From: Channa striata
Taxonomy: Eukaryota; Chordata; Actinopteri; Anabantiformes; Channidae
Reading direction: 5' to 3'
Assembly (NCBI GenBank): GCA_033026295.1
Contig: CM065169.1
Location: 11,762,462-11,826,461 of the forward strand
Length of the DNA stretch: 64,000 nt
Made by a program: the position numbers and the translations under genes
Shown: positions 12,151 through 26,100 of the stretch, in pieces
Numbering within the stretch: the stretch's first letter is position 1
How the letters are laid out: each line of letters opens with the position of its first letter
Notes under the pieces: model-generated
What the model was told of the DNA's origin: nothing
Databases searched by the model: none
The model's input: only the letters and a program-made list of their open reading frames with translations

Positions 12151-15100
12151 TTCCTACTTTTTACTGTACACTCTAATGTATGTACCAAATGTTTAGGATC
12201 TCTCTATGCCAAACTTTCTCCATCTGTCCCTTTCTAAACTTGTCAAATCATCTTACATGTATACACATGTATATCTATTTCACTCTTTCCATTTTTTAGA
12301 AATAATCGATTTTCAACTTGTAAAACGTTTGTTTAGCATCAAATCGCGTCACATTCTTAGTGGTAAAAATCTGTGTTGACCTACAATAAGCGATTTACTA
12401 TTACTGTAGGTGGAAAATGTTCCAAATAACCTTGTACACAGTTTTCCAGACACCATCCTACGCAGGTAAAAACCTACAGGAGCACAAATCTCAATAGAGA
12501 AAATAAAGCCAAAACTATGAATAAAATCAAGCAACATTGTATGTGTTTTCTACTTCATCCCAGCATGTTTTCTATTACTATCATATTAAGTAGGGAGCAG
12601 CAAAACGCCAACGCGTTACAGCCAAGATACAACATTAGGAGCAGAGATCCTCAGAGACCTGATAGTATCTTGGCAGGATGTATGAAAAATGTGTGGAAAT
12701 TTTCAAGGTTGCTTGGACAAAACATACAGGAGCCATTACCCACTCAAAACACAAGTCAGTTACCGTTCAGTCTTGGCCTTTTTCCAGGTCATTATCATCT
12801 AAAATCAGTGGGGGAAAAAAGATTTAAAGCCCAGAGAGAAGCAAAATAATAAAATCAAACAATAAATCCTGCATCTGAGTGGAGGTGTAGATCATACTGC
12901 ATGCACACACAGACAACAGCTAAAAGCACTTGTGTGACAGCTATCGAGGAAAATAAACACGGCCACCAAGAGATATAAGCATCTGTAATCCTCTGGAACA
13001 AATGCACACTGTGATGAATGGCTGAATGACAGCTTAAAGACAGAGCCTATTTGTATGGGCGTACTTCTTCATGGCAACATTACTCACAGGCTGCGTGTAC
13101 AGTTGTCAGGCAATTTTCTCTCTCTGCAAATAGCACTTCTTTTCTGGTATGCCGTACATGCCTGCACATTAGTTCTGTTTTACAAAAAATGCCCTTCAAT
13201 TACTGCAGTTGACATCCACCAGAAAATGAAATTGTAGTCAACAAATTACCACTAGTGGCTAAATAATCTCTCATTTCTTATGGAGACACACAAGAAACAC
13301 ATGCTCAAACATAAACCTGATTTTAATGTGAAAACCACTGTATATTCTCCATCTTTATACTGAGCACATGCCACTAATGTAGTTTAATGTCACGCTGGAG
13401 CCTGTAAATCTCCAAGTGTGCCGGAACAAGCACCATTGCAGCTACAAGTGGATCACGTTTTTATGTTGATTTGTCATTTTAACAGATGGTAGACTTTACA
13501 GGAAAGGATTCTCACTGGCAGTCGCATTGTTAATGTTGGCGAGACACTGTGTCAGGATGCTGAGAGGAAGGTGAAAGGTCAAGAGGCAGAGTGCTCAGAA
13601 AGACAACTGCGCACACGCAACCCTGTGAACCTGCACACGCTTGTGCAGAGAAAAATTCAAGTAGGCTTTGTGCAAACCAAACTGGACATGATGCTAACAG
13701 CACGCCTTTAATGTCAGTCTGTAAGTCCGAAACTCTGGTCCACACCTTCAGGTTTCCACAGCTGCTGGATAAACTGCCATAACATTTTGGACAATCATTT
13801 TCCAAAAAATGAAACGTGAAATTCTTGACGAATGCGAAATGACATTGATGAATGAAATTTTGTTTAGACAATCGTGTCTAGATGAACCCTTTTTTTTTAT
13901 CTAGCATCATCATTTGGTCAAAAGCTTTATTAATCCATGTCATGCTTTGTGGTGATGTACCTGCAAAATTAATAAAATGAGCCTGGGCTGTACTTTGTGC
14001 TTAGGTCTAATGTGAAGGTCCTATTGTGGAACAGCTAAATTAAGAATGTAAATGTGTGAACCTTGTCTGCTAAATTTTACACTAATATTCAAATAAAGGC
14101 AGCAAAACAGCCTCACAGAACCACTGTCATGGATATTAGCTTTTTACATAATCACAAAGTGACACATTCTCTGCACAGCTGTAGATGTACATCGAGTTTA
14201 GGACCAAAGTCCCAGAAATCAGTTAGCATTTTTGCACATTTTCAATCCCTCACCATGAAGTTGCTTTTTAGTGGGTTTTTAATTAAATACCTGAAATAAT
14301 GTTTGGGCTTACCAAAAAATCAAAAAAATTGTAAATACTTGTTGTTTTGTTTTGTTTTTTGCTTTTAACATGCCTTTAAAAATCTAATGACTACGTGGCC
14401 TAATGAGACTGGTGAGGTTGATGGAAGCATTGAACATCATGAATATTGTGTAGTTTTTTTTATAATCTAACAACATCTTTTAAGTTCTTAAACTTTGATT
14501 GTCTTTAAGCTTCAAAATCATTTGAAACTCCATGAAATGAATAAGCCAATAGGCTTTTTGTCGACAGAACCAGGAAGATGCTAACATTCATGTTGGTCTT
14601 AAATATACTGTGCATACACTGTGGTAAATAGGTTTACCATAGTAAATTTCAGATACAGTCCTACTTCACAGTGCGACCACTAGAGCAGCAAAACTTCTCG
14701 CTAAACCCTTAAAAAAACAAACTTTTGAATCTTATTGCTGCATTATGCTTTAGATTTACTAAGACATATTAGAATTGTAGGACACACACAGTGTCCACAT
14801 ACACAAACCACATGAAGAGAGATGAGTCTACGATCTGAAACTTACAGACCAGACCACCCTGGAGCTACTTTGACAAAGACTCCCCTACGACTAGTCTGTT
14901 TGCATGGGTGTGTACGTCTGTGTGTGTGTGTGTCCAAGTCCACTCCTCAGGCTCCAGACGGGCTCCTCTCCATGTCTCACACAAAGTCAGACAATGTAAG
15001 GTGAGATAGGATAATCTAAAAAATTGGGGGTATGACCCTTTAAACTGGTCTTTGACTGAAATCAGTGAGTGCGAGACAAAGACTACGAGAAAAAGCGATG

Positions 15101-15269
15101 GATTTTAGCCCTCGTCACCAGATGCCATGACTAATGGTGGCATAATAGTGGTGTGAATAAACTTGGACACATACAGCAGACCACATGCAGACAGGCCTGA
15201 CTGACACACCCTCCGGCCTGGAAATCTATGTGTGTGGCCTGAGCTTCCCTGCCCCTCAACAACCCCCCC

Positions 15270-15270
15270 C

Positions 15271-15305
<35 letters not shown>

Positions 15306-15310
15306 ACATA
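15270..15310. repeat. (CA)n microsatellite with C-tract
   Basis: A short poly-C tract runs directly into a CA dinucleotide array, continued by a degenerate CA-rich tail to about 15,320. Intergenic. Confidence 0.95.
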
Positions 15311-16289
15311 GACACACACTCCGTCTCTCTCACTTTTCTATCTCTACTTCTGACCCTCACCCACTTCCTTCATTCAAAATTGGAGATTAAAGTAAGCTAA
15401 AGACAGGCCCTGAAAAAAGGGTCAAACTTACAACCAACAATGTTTTCGCTCTCCTGAAAAACCCGCCTTACTATATGAGTCAAGCACCTTCCTCTGCTTT
15501 ACCTCCGTCTGTCTTTTCCCCCTCCTTACATTTCCTCCACCCTCCCCGCTTGCTTCTGGTCTGCGTCCAGTTTTAGGGCTTTGCTGTAACATGGCTTAGG
15601 AGCAGGAAAATGGAAATCCTCCACTCCAATTTTTTTCAAATTTGTACCACTCCACTTCTCCCGCTGTCAAATTCACCTCCTCTCTCTTCCTCTTTTCCAC
15701 CATTCTCCTCGCTTTCCTCCTCCTGCCCCTCTGGTATGTTCCCCATATGCTTTGATGGCTTTGCTCTGAAAGGGGGAAATGATTCAGGCTGCTGGCATGT
15801 ATGGCAGCACTGCAGCTGGGCAGTGCACCTGCAGCTCTGAAAAACAAGCTGACGAGTGCATGTTCGGGAACCTTTCGGTCCAAGTGTGTGTGTGTGTGTG
15901 TAATGCTTGTGTGCACGTACTTTTTTTGCATGTGCACAAACTCCCGCTTTTTACTCTAACCTTCCTCCTTGTTTCCCTCCCTTGCTACTTTCATAAGTTT
16001 TTCTCCTGTGTCATTCCCACACACTGCTCTTTGTTTAAAGGTGCAATAGGCTCAATCACAGCCTCGTGGATTCCCAAGTTGGTACCAAGTTTTTATTAAA
16101 ATTCAAAACCTAAACACCTCGGTAGTAAAGTATGTATATATTTGTGCAGTGAAAAATACCTGAGGCACACAAGAATAAATTATTTTAATAATAATGATTA
16201 AATTAGTCTGGAGCTTCAACAAAATTGCCTTTTATATGACTTTTCTGGGAGAGAAAGTATAAAAATGTCTGAAAGAAATTACAGAAAAT

Positions 16290-16900
16290 GAAATTACATT
16301 TTTCATTTTTAATTAATGACAAGTGCTGCAACCTCGCTGCCTCCAAAAATCGCACCATAAATCATTTAATTTGCAGAGGGAACCCCAAGAGAGTTTCAAA
16401 TGCAAGTTTGCAATTCCTGAAATAAGGTCAGTGAATCTATGGAGGGATTTTAAAATTCAATTGTTGGCTGCTTTTAAATGGGCCGTGACGTTTTTATGAT
16501 TTAATTTCTGCTGAGAATAGTTTGCATAACTATCATTGTGTAGCGTCTCTCATAAGTGGTATCCAGTCAGGTAGTAGTCACTGCTGAAAGGTACTTTGCA
16601 GGGAAGATTAGTTTCAACAAGCTATTGTTGTTTCTAAGTGGCAGATAAGGGTGTTCTCTCTCCCTGACTGAAAACATATGACATTTGTGGTTGCAGTGGT
16701 GAAAGATATTTCACAGGGAGGTTTGCCGTGGAAACAGGCCAGTGCAGGATGTTCGGCTTTGGGGGTCACCACCCGCTGACTGGAATTAAGGATATAATTA
16801 CCTCCACACTAACAAGCCAGTTGTCTTGAGCCGCCGCCAGGTGTTTAGCAGGAAACAGTATGTGACAATTTGGGTTTGGTGTACACAAATTAACAAAAAC
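16290..16900. other. Candidate conserved non-coding/regulatory segment
   Basis: A stretch of complex, non-repetitive sequence inside otherwise low-complexity intergenic DNA. It includes homeodomain-type cores (TTAATTAA near 16,308; TATAATTA near 16,793) and an octamer-like 'tttgcata' near 16,520. There is no open frame with a protein signature until a short frame at 16,826. This is a suspicion based on texture only; cross-species alignment would decide it. Confidence 0.2.
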
Positions 16901-17284
16901 ACTTGGGTTTCAAGAACCAGAGAGAGCTTGAGCAAACATTTCGGTAGCTGTCAGAGCTCTTTTCTTACCACATGCATTTATAATCCAGAGACATCTCCTG
17001 TCCCAAAGCACCATGGCGTTCGCACCTTGGGAGCCAGATAGGAAGCTGCAGTATGATATTCGCATTTATCACTCTGTGACAGCCTCAGTGAGCACTGGAT
17101 GTTTTTCAGAGAAGTTAATCCAACTTTGTTTATTTCCACAGTCCTATAAACTAGGGCTTAATGATACACTCGACTAACCATTAGGCATTTAATCATTGCA
17201 TTTAGCTCATTTAATCCGGTATAACACTGTATAACATAGTACAGAAGTGCAGTGGAATTAAATGAGCTTCTCTAGTTAACTCAA

Positions 17285-17455
17285 CCTTACTTTGAATGTT
17301 TTGTTTTATTGTGTGTGGTTTTTATTGTAATTTATGTGTACTGTCGTGTATGTGAGTCATGTTTATTGCTTTTTGGACTTCCTTGAAAAGGGGACCTGAC
17401 AATCTCAATGGGGCATTTCTGGTTAAATAAAAGTTAAATAAAATAAAAACAAATC
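17285..17455 (+). mobile_element. 3' end of an L2-like LINE (truncated)
   Basis: The sequence ends with 'aatctcaatggggcatttct' followed by 'ggttaaataaaagttaaata' and an A-rich tail. This is the usual 3' terminus of fish L2-type LINEs: an 'aatctcaatggg' box, then GGTTAAATAAA repeats. No reverse transcriptase sequence is present upstream, so this is a 5'-truncated, dead insertion. The clade is inferred from the tail pattern. Confidence 0.6.
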
Positions 17456-19256
17456 AACTTAATTTTTTTTGCTAATTTCCAATTAATTCAACCTAAAATT
17501 CCTGATTCATTTTCAGAACATTTTACACTTTTATAAACATTTGTTCTTATGGCCTGAGGCCTTTCAACCTAAAATGATGAGTTGAATATATGAAAAGCAG
17601 AGTTTACTCAACTTAGTATTTTAAAATTGCAAAACACACTTTGAGTGTATAAACAGATTTCTTTAGTTTAAAGAAAATATTCATGATGGAAACTATTTGT
17701 ATTAAACATATATGTCATAGTCTATTACATTTATAATAACAAATTATAGTAAGTAGCATTACATTTTGTTTTTGTCACCTACTAATTTTTGTATAAAATC
17801 AGCAGCTGCAGCTGGAAGTTCCTCATGTCAACATGAAGACATGAAAGCTAATCACCTGTAAGCAAAATATTTGCATTACATTTAGATGTGGATGTGCTCA
17901 ATATGACTTGCTAATTTATCTGTTCACTCACAATTAATAATTTATCTATTTAACTATTTACTCATTCAGCCATTTAAATGTTCATCAATTTTGTAGCTGT
18001 ATTTCAACTATCATCTACTTTTAGGATACATCACTGTATCCCACAGCTATACATAGATTTTTATCAATCTTAGCACTCATTTTCCATTTGAATTATTACT
18101 TTTGATCATTTTAGCTGGAAGCCAGTCATTTTAGCAATTGTAATTAGCTATTACATTTAGTTCTTGTCTTTTTTTATGTGCATTAGCTTTCAGCTTAACA
18201 AAACTGTTTGAACATTAATTGCAGTATACCATAGCTATCCTATAGTTATTTAACAGCCGCCACAATGACCTTTTTATTATTTTCGGCTGTTCGTTTTTTT
18301 TTTTTAACAAATTCCACATGTATTAAAATGATTCCTGGTTGGTAATGCTGGGATAGAGCATTTAGAGTGAGTTTGTGCATAAAATCTGTTTTCTATTTGT
18401 ATTATGTCCACCTGTGTATACGTATGTATACATCATAGTCTGTGTAATTGTGTATGTGTGTGTGTGTGTGTGACAGGCTCGGTGGTGTGTGATGCCCTAG
18501 GGGCCTTCAGGCTCGCTCACCTGGCACGAGCTGACAGCTCTATTCCTCAGACAGTACACTACTGTTGTCTGCACCTGTGTTATGCTTTCATGCTGAGAAA
18601 AATGTGCTTTCCTCTTCGCGAGCAAAAGATGTGCTTTGTTTTTCCTGACTCAGAGACTAAAATAGTAAAGCTGCCACAAACTCTGAACTAAGACTCTTTG
18701 TAGTAAAAAGGCCAAATGACTTCGAACACACAAACACAGCAGTGAACAGTTTGCAAATGGGTTGTGTGTGGATTGTGCACTGAGTAAAACTGGCACACAA
18801 ATGCTGACTGAACACTATTCCCTGGGCTTTGATTTGACTCTTGGGATTTTCCACTGTGTAACAAAATCCATGATGTAAACTCCATTGTTATGTACTGACT
18901 ATAAAATAATCTTGTAAAACAGTAAAAAGTTGTTAAAATATGCTTAACGTTGTAGCCACTGATGGGTGTTATTGCTATTCCATGTGCTGCTGTCTTTGTT
19001 GGTTGTTGTGTGAGCTGACTGCTGCTGTTTTGTCATTGTGATTGTGTTTTTTGATGTGACCTCCGAGATGTATTAAACATGAAAATGAGCTTGAACCGAA
19101 CTCTGGTGCAATGCATCAAATGGAAACATGTTTAATATTGCACATGGTCCATTTTAAATAGATTGCAATAAATGGAAATTAAATTAAAACTACGTAGGGG
19201 ATGGTGTTCTAAGAAATTTACAAAGTTTGAAAAAAATAGCATTCACACTGCAATTA

Positions 19257-19488
19257 TACACTCACTGGCCTCTTTATTAGGTACACCGGTACAATCTACT
19301 GCAATCCAGTGCAGCAGCTGTCAAGAAATCTGCTTTCATAAGGGTAGGATTTCTTGGTTTTAAGTTTAAATTGTCAGAAATTAGATAATTCCACAAAGCG
19401 TTTATTAGTGAGGTCAGAGTAGGTAGTTTAGTCGTACTGGTTGCATTAGATTGTACAGGTGTAGCTAAAGAAGTGAGCAGTGGGTGGA
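19257..19488. mobile_element. MITE-like element with imperfect terminal inverted repeats
   Basis: The left end has 'cactggcctctttattaggt' followed by 'acaccggtaca'. The right end has 'tgtacaggtgtagctaaaga' followed by 'agtgagcagtgggtg', which is an imperfect reverse complement of the left end over about 35 bases. The interior has no coding capacity. The terminal motif (TTTATTAGGTACACC) is abundant in fish genomes; superfamily not assigned. Confidence 0.65.
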
Positions 19489-19704
19489 TGAGGGCTGGAC
19501 ATTTGTTTGAAGAGGGAAAAAAACATGACTAGAAAATAACTGAAGCTATTAAAATTTGCAAACAAAGAATCTTAACTTGTCAGTTGAGTTAAATAACCTG
19601 TGTTTAAATTACTAGACCATCAAAGACAAGGTACCTGGATTTTCTGATATTTTTTGGTTGGTCACTGTCAGTGGCAAAATCATCTAATCAGAGAAAATAT
19701 ACTA

Positions 19705-19718
19705 CTGCCCCCTGGCGG
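19705..19718 (-). promoter_or_regulatory. CTCF-like binding motif
   Basis: On the minus strand the bases read CCGCCAGGGGGCAG, which fits the CTCF core consensus CCASYAGRKGGCRS at all but one position. It lies about 430 bases 3' of the dennd2a stop codon, between that gene and the gene-poor region. Binding is inferred from the motif only. Confidence 0.4.
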
Positions 19719-20142
19719 ATTCACAAAATATCATGACTCTAAATGTGCAAGTCAATTTAAAAACTACTACAAATAGACTATAGAATATAATTACCCTAAT
19801 TTTCATGCTCATCGAAGCATTCTGCAATTATCAGAAGCATGTGCTTTCCTTTAATTTATCAGACATATATGTAGCTCACAATAATATACTCAACACCATT
19901 ATTTCTGTGCTGTACAGTAATATTTGTACTTATCCATGTTGCTACACGAAGAATATCATCACCAACAAAAAACATACAGCAGTTTCTTCCATTTGTACTA
20001 ATTTTAGCCATGCTTTGTCTGTCATTCTTCAGTCATTGACATTGCATGGACAAGAGTCTTTTATGACGCACTTAAATGAGGATTTCCACAGCGCCTTGAA
20101 GTCTTTCCTTCATTCTCTCTCCTTTGTGCAGTTATAAATGTG

Positions 20143-23100
20143 CTATTTCTTGGAAAGAAATTTCATTTTGTTTCCTGTAACAAAGAAAAAAAGAGCAGTT
20201 TAAAGTCAGAATGAGTCTATAATGGATCATTTTATAGAGCTTGTTTTATTGCAATAAGCAGGGAGACATCCTCACCCAAGCCTTTAAGAAATCGGTTAAC
20301 CCTTCTATGTTCATTCTCATGGATAGAGTCTAAATACTCCTGTGCCCTCACTTCAAACAGTCCTAGGAGGAAAGAAAGAATCATGAAGCACAGGGTCAAC
20401 TCCTGGCTACTGAACACGAGTTTGAACACCCCGTTTTACCTTTCAGAGCCTGCCTGTGGAGCTCCCGCTCCTGGATGAACCAGCCGAACATCTGGGTCTC
20501 CATGAAGACCTCCAAGAAGCGACGCACACTCTTAGACATGATTGCTTTACGAAAACCCTCCCGCTGGAAAGAGCAGGGGACCGGGGAAGAGGACGAGGAG
20601 GAGTAGCCGTCCTCCCGTTCAGTGATGATGAAGAGTGGGTAGTGGCCCACCAGCTCCACGTAGAAACGGACAAATGCCTCTGACACGACCGTACTAAGAT
20701 GTTCAGAATCTGAAAAGAAGAACCTAGGCATTGTAGCATACTTAATGCTAAACAATACAGCTGCAAGATGCTGTTGGTGCAAGAAATCAAAGACTTACAA
20801 CTACAAATTTGTTATTTTTTTTATTATGTCTTACTGCTGGGTGTGTCACCCCCTCTTTCGTTGGCCAGGTCTTTCCGTCTCTCTAGAATGTTCTCAAGGG
20901 CTGATTGCAGCTTGGAGGGCAAGATAGAGTCTTCATCATATATCTAAAAGGAAAAAGAGAAGATGATTAGATTTTTAAAGATTGAAATAATTCCCTCAAC
21001 ATTTGCGTGCATCATGCAGCATTAACAAAAACATACAAACGTCATTTAACACCTCGATTACCTGTCTGAGAAATCGACTGTTCCCAAGATCCACTACCAG
21101 AACCTGTGCACAGAAAACCCGAAATTTTAACTTCATGTATTGACATATTCTGGTGACAAATCTGTGTAAAGTAGTAAACATGTTTATTTTTTATGACTAC
21201 TTGAGTTTTGACCCATAATTGCTAATGGTTTTTTCTCTAACCTCCTCCAGGGGCAGTTCAGTGAGCTGAGGTAGGGAACTGGACAGCAGGCCAACGATGA
21301 ACGGAGTCGGGGTGCAGACAATGTCGAGCATTGCCGAGGGCAGCACAGGGATGTAAGTGTGCTGCCACACAAAAGGGTAAAGCAGGGCAACAACTGCGTG
21401 GCAGCACTGGGAGAGAGTACTGCAAAAGGGAGCAAAGAGTCGTGAGAGGAGATACAGGCGAGGAACAGCCAGAATTTATTAAACAGTGGTCAAATACAGA
21501 TTTTATGCATGTTCACACAAAGGTGCGATTCCTAATGGCGTGATTTTTATTGCCGTTTCCTGAATGAGAGGTGGAGATGAGAGGCCAGAGGAACAGACAA
21601 AAATCACTTGCTCATTCTCATCGCTTGATGGCAGCATAATCTCAAATAAAGTCCACACACGGTGATTAAATCTCATGATCATAAAACTCTTCCCAGAGAG
21701 GAGAGCAAGGCTGCATACTTTCATTTACGTCATTCAACTTCGCATTCCTGAATTCTACTACCGCGACTGCTCTTTCTCACTCCCACAGGCTTTCTCCTGG
21801 AGAACAAACAAACTGGCCCCAGGACAACAACAACTCAACATGCTGCCCTCAAAATATCTCCATGCCATGTCCCCCGAATCAAACTTGGGCTGCCCTAAAT
21901 TAATTTTAAAATGTGGGTCGGGACCACCCACGCAAATTCATAATGAAAACCTCCCTGGTGTTTTCACCTAATATCTGCTTCCAGTATAATTACATAAACA
22001 GTAGAAGAATGCAAGCCTTTATTTTATGGGCAATCAAAAGGGATGTGAAGTACAGAGTTGAAGGGGGTGTGCAAACCTGTGGGTGAATATGAGCAAACCT
22101 GAGTTTGTCAGCAGTGAAGATCACCCTTCGTTCCAGAAGCAGAGATCCCAACACTCGGAGGAGCAGCCGCAGACTCAAGCAGGAGAACAGACATTCAAAG
22201 TCCACATGCTCCAGGCGGGAGTCCGAGGGTCGACAGAGCTCCATCACCTGGGAAATGGGACCAAATAATCTCTTGTGAAGTAAGAAGATGTTTGCCTTTA
22301 AAATGATTATTGTCATTACCTGAAATAAATCAATAAAATTATATGATCACAGCAGAAACCAGCATTAACTTGAAATGCTAATGGACACTGTTCACCTCAG
22401 TGCCTGAGCCCGGGAGGAAAGTCTTGATCGTGATGGTTCTGCCTGGAGCTGGAAACTGGGCCTCCATGATGGCTCTCATGAATGGCTGCACCAGAGCTGG
22501 AGACAGAGCCCTCCGTCTCTCCACCTCATCCAGCACCTACAGAACACCACAAATCCACAAACACACACTTTCTAAATGTGCTTCATTCTGTTTGTTTCGA
22601 TGAACATCACTGGGGACTAGTGGGAGTGATTTACCTTGGAGAACAGATTGAAACAGCCAAGGTGACTGACAATACAGTAAACCTCTGGAAGCCGTTTGCC
22701 TTTTCCACTGGGCTGAAAAATAAAAGAGGAAATTTTTGAAACACACCCATCACATAGAAACACACGCAGAAACACACACTTTTCCCAGTCTCACACACTT
22801 CCTCCCAGACTCTCAGATGGACTGTTTTCCCACAGCACCCCGGCTAAGTTTGGTGTGCTTATTTATTCAGCCGTCATTGTGGTATTTAGCCACTTCCTGT
22901 CCAATAGCAGCACATTTGTTTTTTCTATTGATTTCTATTTACCAGTAAGCGCCGACAGTATCCAAACCTCCTACTGCCATCCTCCCCGGTCAAAACAAAG
23001 GAGAACATCTCACTGTGAGGGATGAGCCACAGTAAACACACAAATAAACATTTAGCATATTTTGATTGCACATATGAGAAATATACTAATAAATATAAAC

Positions 23101-26100
23101 GGAGAAGACGTAATACTGACATTCATGGTTGTGTGCAAAGACTTTCATTCATTCAAGATAACTTTCCAAAAATAGTCCAGTACAAGTAATAGAACTATTT
23201 TGACCACTGATTTGACTTATGTGGACTTTCATAAACATGTGTGGCATTCACGTGCAATTTAAATATGGATCTTTACCTTGGGAAGTTCTCCACGGGCTCC
23301 CAGTCTTTAGCATCAGGGAAACAGAACTGAGGAATAATCCTCAGCTGATCCTCAGTCTCCCTCATGAATTTAAAGCTTCGCTCCAGCTGCAACGAAAGAC
23401 CAACCTTCAATGCATTTTCACCAGCTTTTGTTTCATAACTGTGTATGAACGTTTATGTTTACGCAGAAGGTGGCTTCGTGGACAAATTGAAAATTAGTAT
23501 TTTCCCCTCATAAGGAAATAAAAATAAACACTTTTTCAACCTTTTACTTCTTAACAATTCCAGCAGTCTAGAGTTCGATTTGGTCCAAAGCAAAATTGAA
23601 GCCACAAAATAAATGAAATGACCCCTGACCTTAGGTGGAAACTGTTGTGTGACCTCTGGCAGGTAGTGGACGCCAGCTTTCGACTTCTGCAGTGACACAA
23701 CCAGGAAATATTCAAACAGTTTGCGCTGGTGGAGCTCCTGTTCCAACGAGCTCTTCCTGGTGTTACCATTGGGGACCTGGGTTCTCTTTGGCTGGCTCAG
23801 TATGGACTGGACTGACACGAGGCGCTGACGGTGAGCTGTGAGATAGGAAAACAACACACACACACAGTTGTAAAGAGAAGATGTAAGGATTTAAAAAAAA
23901 ACATGCAATCTGTGGTAACCTACCTTTTGCTCTTTCTTCAATTTCACTCTCAGAGTCACTGTTCTCATCTGTTACTGAAAATAGACAATCAAGTTTCTTA
24001 AAAGCACACACATTTTCATTTCAGGCAGTAGAACACACATTAATGTAGAAGTATCGAAATGTCGAGATGTCACCAACATCACCTCTTCCTGAACTTGTCT
24101 CAGCATAATGATAAATCCTTCTTAGATGTTTCTTCCCAATTCGAGCCTCGAAAATGCTGTTGATCCTTAGCACAACCTGTTGGAAAACCTACGACTTAGT
24201 GTGGAGCACTAACTCAGCACTGTGTTGATCCATTGCAGCTGAATTTAGGATATACATGTGAATAAAGACGCATCAGTCAAAGTGATGGGGAAAGCGTTTT
24301 GGCTTTTGAACAAAATGTCTAACACACACCGTTGGTATTCGACGGCACGTTCGACTGTAGGGATCCCCAGGAAGCCAGGGGGTTTGTTCAGGCCCTGTTG
24401 GGGTGGAGGGAGGACTGAGCTGGGGTGAAGATGAAACGCCCCCACTGCTGGCACTGTGGGTCTGCTGGTTGGTTTTCCGCAGCTCCAGCAGCTTAAAGCT
24501 CTTAGCTGAGTTTTGTCTGAAGAAGCCAGGTCTTGAGGCCTGCACACAAAAAAAATAAACATTGAAAACATTTTGATGAGAAGTGTTGGCTCTGAGATGT
24601 GAAATGCTTGGCACAAACCTTGTTAGTGTCTGCGCCAGGAGAGGAGGGCAAGGACTGCTGGGAGCACTGACTCTCAAGCTCTATGTCCTCATAAGGGTTC
24701 TCCTTGGACGAATCTGAAGAAAGACCAAAAGTGACGTTTTCATTTCATTTCATTTTTTGTTTGTTTGTAGTTTGTTTTGCATTTTCTCACTTATGGTTAA
24801 AGTGCACTCGTGTAATTTAGAAAAATAAAATCTACACTTAGTTACTCTCTAAATGACCATTACCATATCTATATATTTTACAAAATATTAAAACTCAGTA
24901 AGGCATAACGGATATATCTGACCCAGGATGTCTTCGTAGTGATGCTCCTGAGACAATGAGTGGGAGAAGGGCAGGCTAGTTGACCCTGCTAGGTCTTCGA
25001 ACTCAAAGGATCTCCTGTGCAAATGATTTCATAATTTATTATTATTAAAGTGTCAGATAATGTGCGTCAGAAAAAATGAGGTCTGTGTCACATGTAACGT
25101 TCTAGTCATATCAACAAAAAATTCCCTTTTCTCATCCCTCTGTACCTCTTGATGCTGTCTCTAAGTCTCTCACTCCTGGTTCTCCCGTAAACACCGGAAG
25201 GAGGCTTTGATGAAGACCGTGAGGAGGTGGAGGGCAGAGGAGGCAGGTTCCTCTGTGCCCTCCGCTGCTTCTGAGTCTTCTCTGTGGGGTTGATAGGTGG
25301 ATGCTGGAAGGTACGTCTGGGTTTGGGGACCGGGTTGATGGGGGGCGCCCCTGGCTCTGTGTACACATTCTCCTGGTCCTGCTTTTCTGCTTCTCTGAGC
25401 CCAGAAGACCTGGATGCTCCACTCTGACCAACAGCTTCATATTCTTTCTTCTTCACTTCCACCTGTTTGTCCTTACTCGGTGGACTGAAGTAGTTTCCTA
25501 GCTCGGGGGGAGTTTTCCTGTGGTTCTCCCCCATAGCTTCCAGCTTTTTAAAGAGACTGAAAACAGCTCTCTTCTCTTGGCTGCTTTGTTCTGTAGCTCT
25601 CTTGTCGCTGCTTTTCCTCAATGTCCCCACCTGCTGCTGCGCTGCCACCGTAGGTGAACAAGGCCTAGAGTCTCTAGTCATTTCCACATTCTCTTTTTCA
25701 TGCGCTTGCTTTTCTTTATCAGCCACTGTTCTGCCATCTTCCTCTCTTTGGTTTTCACTGGGCTTGCTGCCCTTAAATGTATGTCTTAGCTGTTTCCCAG
25801 TGTCAACAGGAGAACAAGGCCTTGAATCCCCAAGTTTTCCTTCATTCTCTTTCCTGAGATTTTCCTTTTCCTCGTGCACACGCCTCTTGCAACTATCTGC
25901 TTTCAGCTCATTAGCAGAATCATTGTTGCTTTTTGTCAGTGATTCTGCCCTTTTTACACTGGCACACTGACTTGAGGAACCTGAGGTAACAGGAGGATGA
26001 GTGGGCTCCTTTCCCTCCCACAGAGAGATCTTGTCCTTAATGTTGCCTCCATTTGATCTGGTGAACTTGCTTCCAACCAGAACAGAGGTTTCATTACTGC

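Larger units (their letters stand above)
5061..20142. other. Long gene-poor region downstream of dennd2a
   Basis: About 15 kb without any exon chain I can support. It contains microsatellites, several interspersed repeat remnants (listed separately) and AT-rich unique sequence. It lies 3' of the minus-strand gene dennd2a, so any regulatory role is open. Scattered open frames of 60-116 codons have no recognisable domain and no consistent splice partners. Confidence 0.6.

Noticed and set aside
25602..25970. 122-codon plus-strand frame
   Set aside because: It is the antisense shadow of the large dennd2a exon.
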